Shown here: positions 9,488 to 17,055 of the stretch, piece by piece | Position numbering within the stretch: position 1 is the stretch's first letter | How the letters are laid out: each line of letters opens with the position of its first letter | Assembly (NCBI GenBank): GCA_003194525.1 | Contig: NBIV01000454.1 | Coordinates: forward strand, 1 to 34,615 | Reading direction: 5' to 3' | Source: Gracilariopsis chorda | Lineage: Eukaryota > Rhodophyta > Florideophyceae > Gracilariales > Gracilariaceae | DNA: 34,615 nucleotides | The notes under the pieces: generated by a model | What the model saw: only the letters and a program-made list of their open reading frames with translations | What the model was told of the DNA's origin: nothing | Database searches by the model: none | Translations under genes and position numbers: made by a program

Positions 9488-11646
9488 GGCGGTGGGTTGG
9501 TTTCCTCGACAACGAGTGGTTCATCCCGTTTACGGGGGTTTCTATCCGCATAAGCGGGGGTTGCAACGGATGGTTGCGTGATCTCCCGAATCGGGGTGTA
9601 TGAAGCTTGCCGCGCACGCGGGGTCTGTGGCAGGCCATGGGAAAAGTCCGTTTTAGCACGGAGGTAGGAAGCCATCGGGACGGAACGTTGCTCCTCTGGA
9701 GTGAGGGCCTCATAATTTGCCACTAACTTGGCCATATCCTTCAGTGAACAAATACACTGAGGGGAGGTATGGCCATGGGCATAGCACAGGTGGCAAATGA
9801 GAGCCAATACCGCGACACGCGGATTATTATTCCGAGTATCGGAGAAGCGAACCGCAGGGCGGGTGTCAGTCCATCCAGGCCGTTGATAACGGGATTGACC
9901 GTTTGAAAACGGGAGTCGTTGGGGTTGAACCCGACTGTTACCACCGTACAAAACGGGGTCTTCCGTTCCTGTATCACGGGTCATCTCCGTCGTTGACGGT
10001 AAATCACTGGTGGGTATGGACACACCATCCTCCTGCACTAAATGCACGGTATCAAATCCCTGTCCAGGGTTCCCGTCCGCATTGAGCGGGAGTGAGGAAG
10101 CTTCGCTTTCTAGCAACAACGCCTTGGTGGATTTAGACCGATTGTTCGGAGTTCTTGCACGAAGTGCATCCCCTTTCACTCGGGCGTGTTGGACCAGCTC
10201 GAGGTAGGTGATCCTCCGCTTGTCCTCCCGATAACGCATAACTAAACTCCGGATTGCCGGGTCAAGACCATCAATGAACATGGTACTGCGCTCCCCAGCG
10301 GGGTATACGTTACCACATCTGTGGAAAGCCTTGTTAAGGCGCACCGAGTAATCAGTCTCGATCTCTCCAGCACGCTGGCTTGTATCTCGCAAAGCAAGGA
10401 TAGCCTGCTGAATAGCGGTGTTTGTGGCGTAGGAGCGCAGAAGATAATGCACAGCCTCCGCCCAGCAAGTAACTCCTCCCTCGGAGGCACGAGAAGATCC
10501 TCTGACAGAGGTGTATTCGTCCTCCGCCACTCCCCGTAAGAAATACGGTAAAGCCAAATAGCCTTGTCCCTCATTCATACCGAGGATATTGGCCTCCGCT
10601 ACAAAGCGGGATAGGAAATTCAGTACTAGGACTGGGTCCTCTCCAGTAAAATACTGGTTGCGGAGCGAGAGCTGCATTCGCTTAATGCATTCTCGCACCT
10701 TTCCCGTACCACAGGGCGTACGTCCAAGTGACGAGTCTTCGAGCCGGTAGTACCGGTATGATAAAAGCTTCCGGTAATCCGGGTTTGTCGGTTTCAATTC
10801 CCGAAGACCAGGGTGTCTACTCCCCTTCTGGCGAGTTCGGACCACACATTCAGTGGCCGATGACCGCTTCGAGCGGGAGGAGTAGCCTCGCTTCTCGTCC
10901 TCCGAGTCGGAGTCCGAGGAGCTCGAGCTAACCGAATGGTTTCGGGATGAGTCCGACGATGTCGAAGAACCGGAGTCCGAATATTTTCGGTGGTGTTTCC
11001 GTCGATGACGGCGTTTCTTCTTCCCAGCAAGCTGGTCGTTGTGCGATGCCTCGTTTACCGGATCATCCGGGGATGGTTTGTCCATGAGTACGAACTGCTC
11101 CAGCGTCTCCAGGCGGGCACCAATCCGATCAAATCGGGCTTCAACTCCTTCGATGAAGGTGGCGGGTTGTCCCATACTCTCCAACACGGAGTTGAAGTCA
11201 GACCGTAACATACGGAGTTCCTCGGCGACCTCCTTTACGGGGGTTGCCAAGACCACCTCTTGGAGGGATTTTAGTTCCCCTACAAGGGTGTCATGCGCGG
11301 TCCACAGAGCGCGGACCTGGGATTCCAGGGGAGTCCCCTGGGGGTTGTTATCGCCCGTTCCACGGGAGCTTAAAGCCGCGACAGCGGGAGCAGGCCGGGG
11401 CGCCTGGGGCACTGCGGCAACAGCCGGAGTCGATGCTGCATTCCCCTGCGGGGGTGATAACGAGGGCAAAAGGAGGTTCCGGGGTTCCCGGTCGGGGGTA
11501 TCATTCCGCGATGAAGCGGCGCCAGCACGGCTGGAACTTGTCCGTATAGGGATACGGGGTACGAACCGAACTTCGGAAGTGTCCGCGTTGTCGCGGGAGC
11601 GACCATGCGTAACCACTGGATCCGCATCGGAGGGATTTCTCGACAT
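9472..11646 (-). CDS. gypsy Gag, intact
   Basis: This is a 724-codon frame with a true ATG at 11646, about 90 nt after the PBS. The N-terminal third is disordered (Pro/Ala/Arg), followed by a Lys/Arg patch and a long Ser/Asp RS-like run (about residues 205-265). A retrotransposon capsid region follows, recognisable from YFTGEDPVLVLNFLSRF through ERSTMFIDGLDPAIRSLV. A zinc knuckle CHLCYAHGHTSPQC (CX2CX4HX4C, nt 9754-9795) lies near residue 618-631. It is the best preserved protein of the element. At its 3' end (9480-9621) the codons run through at least seven perfect hairpins. The gag stop is TAA at 9474-9472 and protease follows in the -1 frame. Confidence 0.92.
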   Translation of the reverse strand: MSRNPSDADPVVTHGRSRDNADTSEVRFVPRIPIRTSSSRAGAASSRNDTPDREPRNLLLPSLSPPQGNAASTPAVAAVPQAPRPAPAVAALSSRGTGDNNPQGTPLESQVRALWTAHDTLVGELKSLQEVVLATPVKEVAEELRMLRSDFNSVLESMGQPATFIEGVEARFDRIGARLETLEQFVLMDKPSPDDPVNEASHNDQLAGKKKRRHRRKHHRKYSDSGSSTSSDSSRNHSVSSSSSDSDSEDEKRGYSSRSKRSSATECVVRTRQKGSRHPGLRELKPTNPDYRKLLSYRYYRLEDSSLGRTPCGTGKVRECIKRMQLSLRNQYFTGEDPVLVLNFLSRFVAEANILGMNEGQGYLALPYFLRGVAEDEYTSVRGSSRASEGGVTCWAEAVHYLLRSYATNTAIQQAILALRDTSQRAGEIETDYSVRLNKAFHRCGNVYPAGERSTMFIDGLDPAIRSLVMRYREDKRRITYLELVQHARVKGDALRARTPNNRSKSTKALLLESEASSLPLNADGNPGQGFDTVHLVQEDGVSIPTSDLPSTTEMTRDTGTEDPVLYGGNSRVQPQRLPFSNGQSRYQRPGWTDTRPAVRFSDTRNNNPRVAVLALICHLCYAHGHTSPQCICSLKDMAKLVANYEALTPEEQRSVPMASYLRAKTDFSHGLPQTPRARQASYTPIREITQPSVATPAYADRNPRKRDEPLVVEETNPPPKAEN

Positions 11647-11734
11647 GAGAAAATACAGTTACGACGGGAAACGATCACGGAACGTCCGGTAAATAAAAAC
11701 AAACCTCGTAAGAGGGAAAACAAAAACCAATTCT

Positions 11735-11748
11735 AAGTCAGGAGACCA
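11735..11748 (-). promoter_or_regulatory. gypsy primer-binding site
   Basis: Three bases after the 5' LTR end the element-sense strand reads TGGTCTCCTGACTT, starting with the TGG that pairs with a tRNA CCA end. The matching tRNA would end in GTCAGGAGACCA. I cannot assign the amino acid without the host tRNA set. Confidence 0.65.
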
Positions 11749-11751
11749 CTT

Positions 11752-12580
11752 TGTGGTGCAAAATGCCCCAAAGGGGAAAAACACCGAAAGACGTTCGGGA
11801 TCTTCCTCTCACGAGGTGAACTCAGTTGTTTAGAGCCCTCCCAGAGGTTTCACGGCGAAGCCGGTTTGTAAGACCAGGGACACCTGTCGTGACTTGCGCA
11901 GGGAGGTGAAGGCGAAGAATCGGTATCCGCGTGAGCGGGGTGTGATCCTCAGTAGAGGTATGCTTCCACGTGAGTGGGGGTGTGTGAGCGGATGCGCACA
12001 CAAGGGCCGCGGATAGCGGGAGGTGCTACCCTGAAAATGAGAAGAAGGAAGGGCGAAGAGGAGGAAGAGAGGAAGAAGTGAGTTGCGAGAGCGACGAACA
12101 GATACGGCTATGCCAGTGGACAAGACTCCCCATACAGGGCGAAACACCAATATGATTGGAACCATTATACTCCCATAGATGGGGTTCTTTAAATGTGCAA
12201 GAGGGTTAGATGTCCCGTGATTTACCGCGTTTTTTTCCAAGGAGGAGTAGAGCACGCGCACAAGCGGCAACAACTAGAGCCAATTCCCAAGGTTGGGGTC
12301 CGTTGTTGGGGAAAGTTTACTGTTGCGACGGCAGTGCGCCGTCGCACTAATTACTAGCTTCCCAGAAATGGGTGTGAAAATAACAAATAATATTAACTAA
12401 AATACTCCACATTTCGTGGCAACATCCACTACTGTGGCGAACCGCTAATTGACCCAAAACCGTGTCCCACGTGTCCATATCCACCATAGTGGGACGTAGT
12501 TCATATACCCACTACAGAACCGATAATATCGGGAAAGCGTTCAAGTACGAAGAATCCCTCCTTGAGGGCGTTGCACTACA
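11752..12580 (-). repeat. gypsy 5' LTR (element sense is minus)
   Basis: This is an 829-bp direct repeat of 3003-3829 with about 54 substitutions between them. Differences fall preferentially in hairpin loops: CCACGTTAGTGG versus CCACGTGAGTGG, CCCAAGGATGGG versus CCCATAGATGGG, and CCGATGACATCGG versus CCGATAATATCGG. No unambiguous TATA box was found on the minus strand. Confidence 0.95.
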
Positions 12581-12585
12581 AAATT
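12581..12585. repeat. gypsy target-site duplication, right copy (AAATT)
   Basis: Exact copy of 2998-3002, directly abutting the CA-type end of the LTR. Confidence 0.97.
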
Positions 12586-14607
12586 ATACATGAACTGGAA
12601 CAGAATCCGGGGTCTCCCAATCAAAACTCAACAGAACCAGAAGTAACAGCAATCCATGAAAAAGATCCCGTAGGAGTGGAGAACGAACCTGACTGCATTG
12701 GACCAAGGCTACCGAAGGTGGGTGATAGGATCGAAGTGTATTGGCCTATGGACAACACATTTTACAACGGAACAGTAGATAATCACGACGCCAAGACCGA
12801 CAAATACTCGATCCACTACGCCGACGGAGATAAAGAACATCTCAGGCTGCAAGAAGAAGTATGGAACTATGTCAAAGACGACACCACAATTAATGTTCAG
12901 AATGACAGCCACACGGAGACGATCGCTCCAGCCACGATGGAAGCAGCCGAAGTAGAGCTCTCACCCGGACAAGAGTGGGAAAGTGTGCAGCAGGATCTCA
13001 CAAAAGCTTATTTCAAGGCGTTTGGTACCGAAGAGTTCATGTTACACCAATCTCAAGGTCTACCGCCGTTCACAACACAGAAAGCGTACGAGATAGAGGA
13101 GCAATCTTTTAAGAAGACAGTAAGAGATGTTCACGTGTCGCAGGTACCGAAAAAAGCGAATATTGTCACGAGTCATGTGTTTTACAAGGTGAAGAAGTGC
13201 GACGACAACACTCTGAAACTGGAGGCTCGTATTGCTGTATACGGACACAAGGACAGGTACAAGGATATTCTCAAAACTGACTCAGCAACTTGCCCTCCTG
13301 TGGGTATTAGAATCTTGCTTTCCCTCGCGACAATCAATCGTTGGACTTTGGCAAAAATCGACTTCAAGAGCGCCTTTCTACAGACGGAGGCTCAAAGAGA
13401 TGTGTACATGATACTCCCACGAGAATGCAGCACACGTCATCAGCACTACTGGCTTTTACTCTCCGCAGCATACGGTTTAGCAAACGCAGGAGCTAAGTGG
13501 GAGCAGCTCAATAACGATGTACTTCGTGGATTTGGATTTCTCCAGCTCGTATATGTACCACAGTTATTGTACAGGATGGAGAATCAAGCAATCGTCGCAG
13601 TAGCCGTCAAGGTAGTAGACGACATTCTTTTCGGTGGGTTTAGAAATCAGTTGTCAGCAGTAATCAAGAGAATTCAAGAAGACTACAAGTTGGGAACTAT
13701 CGTGTATGGTCCTGGGCAAATCAATTTTTACGGCCTTCGAATAACTCAGTATGAGGATTTTACTATATGCATCGACGGAGAAGAGAAGTTGGAAGGATAC
13801 GAAGCATATTCTATCAGTCGAAACAGAAGAAAAGTGCAGGAAAGTTCACTTAACAGCATCGAGCTTGGGGCATTCCGATCCCTTAACAGCTGCATTGGAT
13901 GGCTTGGTGTTTCCGCAAGTCCGTTTTGTTCTTTTGCTGCGAGTAACCTACAGCAAAAAGGTCCATCGCCCACTGTGAAGGATATGATTGCGCAGATTAA
14001 TATGTTAAAATCGTTGAAGAAGAAGGGTACATCTTTGAGGTTTATCAGGCCGTTAGAAGGTAAGACGTACAAAGTTTCAGTCGTAGTATTCTCGGATGCC
14101 AGTCGAACAGATGATTATGGCCAACTTGGGTTCGTCGCAGGACTATTATTTGGAGAGCTATCGGAGGACTCGGTCATTCATGTCGTTGCATGGGGTTCGC
14201 ATAAATCTCGCCGACCTGTAAAATCTATAGGTTCTGCAGAAACTTTAACAGCTGGAGAAGCTATCGATCAGGGGAAAGTGTTGGCGAAGGCTCTTAGTAC
14301 TTTACTCGGTATTTCTGTTGGACTATGGATCATTGTGGACTCCAAAGATCTGTACGGAACACTTTCTACATGTCGCAATGCTGCAGACCGTTCAATTAGA
14401 GCTGATGTAAGCGTGATTAGATATGAGTTTGAAACGCGGAACATAGATCGCATGATATGGATACCAGGAAAACTCAATTATGCCGACCCGCTAACGAAGA
14501 CAGACAGCCCTCTAAGTTCGTCTTTGGAGCTAATGCTTTATGACGGTTGCATATCTATGGATTTTGCAGGAGCATTATGGAATAGTTCGAACAAGTCAAC
14601 AGGTTAG
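12586..14607 (+). CDS. copia pol 3' part: Tudor-like domain, reverse transcriptase, RNase H
   Basis: This continues the frame of 549-3002 across the gypsy insertion and is open to TAG 14605-14607; the upstream codons 12562-12585 belong to the gypsy LTR and target copy. After an acidic linker, nt 12715-12867 encode a Tudor/agenet-like module (VGDRIEVYWPMDNTFYNG, then HYADGD, then EEVW). RT follows with IDFKSAFLQTEAQRDVYM (motif A), LLSAAYGLANAGAKW and VKVVDDILFGG (catalytic DD at 13618-13623, with Val where many copia RTs have Tyr). RNase H is marked by VVFSDASR, SAETLTAGEA, IVDSKDLYG and LNYADPLTK. This half has no stop codons, unlike the gag-integrase half. Confidence 0.9.
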   Translation: MHELEQNPGSPNQNSTEPEVTAIHEKDPVGVENEPDCIGPRLPKVGDRIEVYWPMDNTFYNGTVDNHDAKTDKYSIHYADGDKEHLRLQEEVWNYVKDDTTINVQNDSHTETIAPATMEAAEVELSPGQEWESVQQDLTKAYFKAFGTEEFMLHQSQGLPPFTTQKAYEIEEQSFKKTVRDVHVSQVPKKANIVTSHVFYKVKKCDDNTLKLEARIAVYGHKDRYKDILKTDSATCPPVGIRILLSLATINRWTLAKIDFKSAFLQTEAQRDVYMILPRECSTRHQHYWLLLSAAYGLANAGAKWEQLNNDVLRGFGFLQLVYVPQLLYRMENQAIVAVAVKVVDDILFGGFRNQLSAVIKRIQEDYKLGTIVYGPGQINFYGLRITQYEDFTICIDGEEKLEGYEAYSISRNRRKVQESSLNSIELGAFRSLNSCIGWLGVSASPFCSFAASNLQQKGPSPTVKDMIAQINMLKSLKKKGTSLRFIRPLEGKTYKVSVVVFSDASRTDDYGQLGFVAGLLFGELSEDSVIHVVAWGSHKSRRPVKSIGSAETLTAGEAIDQGKVLAKALSTLLGISVGLWIIVDSKDLYGTLSTCRNAADRSIRADVSVIRYEFETRNIDRMIWIPGKLNYADPLTKTDSPLSSSLELMLYDGCISMDFAGALWNSSNKSTG

Positions 14608-14615
14608 TTGTATTT

Positions 14616-14629
14616 CAAAAAGGGGTTCA
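14616..14629 (+). promoter_or_regulatory. copia polypurine tract
   Basis: CAAAAAGGGGTTCA lies directly before the 3' LTR and eight bases after the pol stop codon. It is the expected site of plus-strand priming. Confidence 0.75.
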
Positions 14630-14956
14630 TATGTAATGCAAGTACAAAAGGTGGCTTGCTTGCATTTGATTTGGTTCGATGCATAGGTCGTTTTGAATTT
14701 CGTATGTGGTCATTTTCGTAGTCACACTCTTGGGTGATTATTACGTTGCTATGCAGAGGTTGCGAGCTATTACATGGCAGGGCTATTACGATTGCGTGGC
14801 TACTGGATTAATGATTAGGGCTGACTCTCCTCCTTTGGAAAGGACTATATAAGGACCTAACTGCGATACTCGTGGAATAAGGTTTAGTCAAGCACAACAG
14901 AGGACAACAATAAAGCGTGCTTCAGTTTATCCGTTCGTTTATCCATCGTTTTCATT
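14630..14956 (+). repeat. copia 3' LTR
   Basis: This is a 327-bp direct repeat of 171-498. TATA box TATATAAGG at 14846-14854 and AATAAA at 14909-14914 are conserved. It is followed by the ATGAT target copy at 14957-14961. Confidence 0.93.
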
Positions 14957-14961
14957 ATGAT
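14957..14961. repeat. copia target-site duplication, right copy (ATGAT)
   Basis: Matches 166-170. Confidence 0.75.
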
Positions 14962-17055
14962 GGTGGGGTTTAATAATGTGTCTCATGCTCCGCAAGGCAC
15001 AATGACAGTTACACCAGATCTGTGTCTATGATGCCGAGAGTGCGGGGTGGTAGGTTGAGTTAGCGTAAATCATGCCGTGGAAGAGTGGGCGTCAGTCGCC
15101 CTTCGCGGCTGTAGCATCTGACGTAGCTTATCACTTCTGGCCACCATCGTACGTTGTACTGAACGGGAGGGAGTAGCCCTGGCACGGTCCTCTGTAACAA
15201 GGACTCATGGTGCTTACTAGCTGAGCTGTGGTCGCTCATTTGCTTGCCTAGGGCACATGGCTGCAGGTGTTGAAGTATTGATAGTTTCGATCTGCAGCTC
15301 GCTGCCACTACATACGTGTTGGTAGCAAGAAATGGCAGGCTACGTCAACCTGCGCACAATATGTCCTCGGCCCCTGTAAACTAGTTTTCTTTGAAGCAGT
15401 GCTTTCTGTTTGGGGCATGACAACTCTCGCCAACAGTATAACACGACATCCAGACTACCCTCACCGCCCCAAGGCAAGCCTCTCAGCTATGAACAAACCG
15501 AGATCGAGTGCCGTGTAAGTTATGTACCCTTCGCAGAATGCTTTGCAGAACACTTATTTGTGGTAATAAAGTGGTTCATGGGAGCCCGCTCCACTTTGAA
15601 CATTTCAGGAGAGGCGGGACTGATCATTTTCTTCGCTATTCAAGGAAAGATATTGATCAATCTCATGCTTTGAAGTGATTAACAAATGACTTGCCCAAGG
15701 ACATCTCCTATTTTTCCAAGAGCCGCCGTAAAGCAGCAGGGTCCGTGTAGTCTGCCTAAGCGCTACGACTGAAGAATGACGACTTCAAAGCAATGCCAAC
15801 TTCTGTCAATTGACATAAAATATTATAATTCGATGGGCCCACCTGTAATTTTGCGTCGCAATAGTGCTCAGACTGGTTGTAGCACTGCGACCATCTGCAA
15901 ATTCGGGGTCCACATACTCTAGCAAACAGTGGGCGAATAGGATGTCGAGAAACGCTAGCATCGTCATCGTTGCTGAGATGGCGTAGCACTTTGGCCTCAA
16001 GTGCCTTCCCACTACAAACGCTCATTCCTGAAACGTACACTACTAGTTGCCGTATCTTGCACCGGAAGAGTAAACAAAGAGCTTATACCGAAGGGTATCT
16101 CGTTTTTCCACATAGTCTGCGATAATATTCTTTATAGATTGCGCTATTGTATTCACAGACTTGTGGTTCCTAATATGCGGTTATTGAAGCCGGACGGTTT
16201 TTGATAGACTTGCATCTGTTCTTGTGGCGAATGCTTACAAGTAAGAAAGCGTTACCAAGGGAGTACACTTTAAACGTGCAAGCTTACGCGCACGTAACGT
16301 GTATGCCAGATCGCAATTGCGCGCGTGACGATGCAAAATTACCGGCTTGAGACGACCAGGCAGATGCGAGGCATTTGTACAGTCGTATCATATCAAAACA
16401 TAACGAAGGTAGCAATGTACCCTTGAATCTGTTCCTCAGTCTTTGCCGTTCTGGGCATATGTTACCGTCTTGTGAATTCTCATCTGCTCTTGTGCAGATT
16501 TTGGCGACACCCACTGGACTGTGTAATGCTTTATAGTCAAAGGGGGACTACTTAGTCCCCCTGTACTAAAACTCCTCAATTGGACATATATCCGCAAACT
16601 ACAATTCACGAGAAAAATTCAACACCGTGACCCTCCTTGCGTAATCTTTTACAACAACCTCAAGACAATGGCCCTTCTTGCGTAATCTTGTGCATTGCGG
16701 TTACAGCCTCTTTGTTTGCCTTTACGTGTACCAAGTTGGTACACGTACTACCAACCTGCATCTCCCTACCATCTTCATTGTAAACTGCTCGACATAAGTT
16801 TGATATCACTGTATATGCGTAGAAACCAGCACATTTAGGATAGCAACCTGTTTCAATAGTGTGCAAAGAGCGCCTTGCCCAAGAGGAGAGAGTTCACAAG
16901 AGCCAGCGAACAATTTCAGATGTGCCTCGTTCATGTGTTTCGGTCAAGCCGAGATGAATACCCTTGGGGCTCCTAATTCTGGGAAGTATCTCTACTATCA
17001 CCACAATATTGAATGACAACCACGCATCGCCCTCATTGCGTGTGACTGCCTAGAA
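14962..17055. other. 2.1 kb without a recognisable gene
   Basis: Only frames under 100 codons, none with a motif I recognise. Structures seen are the 22-bp palindrome at 16541-16562 and a short direct repeat: CTTGCGTAATCTT occurs twice within about 50 bp around 16635 and 16677. I see no tRNA, rRNA or transposon protein here. Confidence 0.5.
16541..16562. repeat. 22-bp palindrome
   Basis: Arms AGGGGGACTA (16541-16550) and TAGTCCCCCT (16553-16562) are perfect 10-bp complements around a 2-nt centre. It stands alone in AT-richer DNA about 500 bp downstream of the minus-strand membrane-protein gene. It might be a terminator-like or protein-binding site, but nothing in the sequence decides this. 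Confidence 0.7.

Larger units (their letters stand above)
3003..12580 (-). mobile_element. Ty3/gypsy chromodomain LTR retrotransposon nested in the copia element
   Basis: LTRs of 827 and 829 bp bound a minus-strand element with domain order gag, protease, RT, RNase H, integrase, chromodomain, which is the chromovirus plan. The ends are TGTAGTGCA...GCACCACA in element sense, with a perfect AAATT duplication. The PBS and PPT sit next to the 5' and 3' LTRs. Gag (724 codons) and the RNase H-integrase frame (735 codons) are open. Between them there are two in-frame stops, two single-base frameshifts and an in-frame loss of the RT YxDD segment, so this copy cannot reverse transcribe itself. The whole element is dense in short perfect hairpins (see findings). 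Confidence 0.96.
166..14961 (+). mobile_element. GalEa-like Ty1/copia LTR retrotransposon, complete but inactive, split by a nested gypsy element
   Basis: Two direct LTRs of about 328 bp flank a gag-protease-integrase-RT-RNase H coding region in the copia order (integrase before RT). A 5-bp duplication ATGAT lies outside both LTRs (166-170 and 14957-14961). The polyprotein is one frame, with stops at 795-797, 939-941 and 2922-2924, and a 9.6-kb Ty3/gypsy element is inserted at codon level between integrase and RT. The integrase sequence (motifs CLDH, YDRAF, NVLESKH) and the gag motifs resemble the GalEa clade of aquatic hosts including red algae; that clade call is from memory of the family. 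The element cannot encode a full polyprotein. Confidence 0.93.

Noticed and set aside
9468..9713. minus-strand frame overlapping the gag-protease junction in a third frame
   Set aside because: Basic, hairpin-encoded sequence with no domain. Gag and protease frames explain the region.
11039..11692. 217-codon plus-strand open frame
   Set aside because: Antisense shadow of the intact gypsy gag, no independent signal.
12562..12585. start of the long copia RT frame as a true gene start
   Set aside because: These codons are gypsy LTR and target duplication. The first codon is TTG, and the copia frame really continues from 3002.
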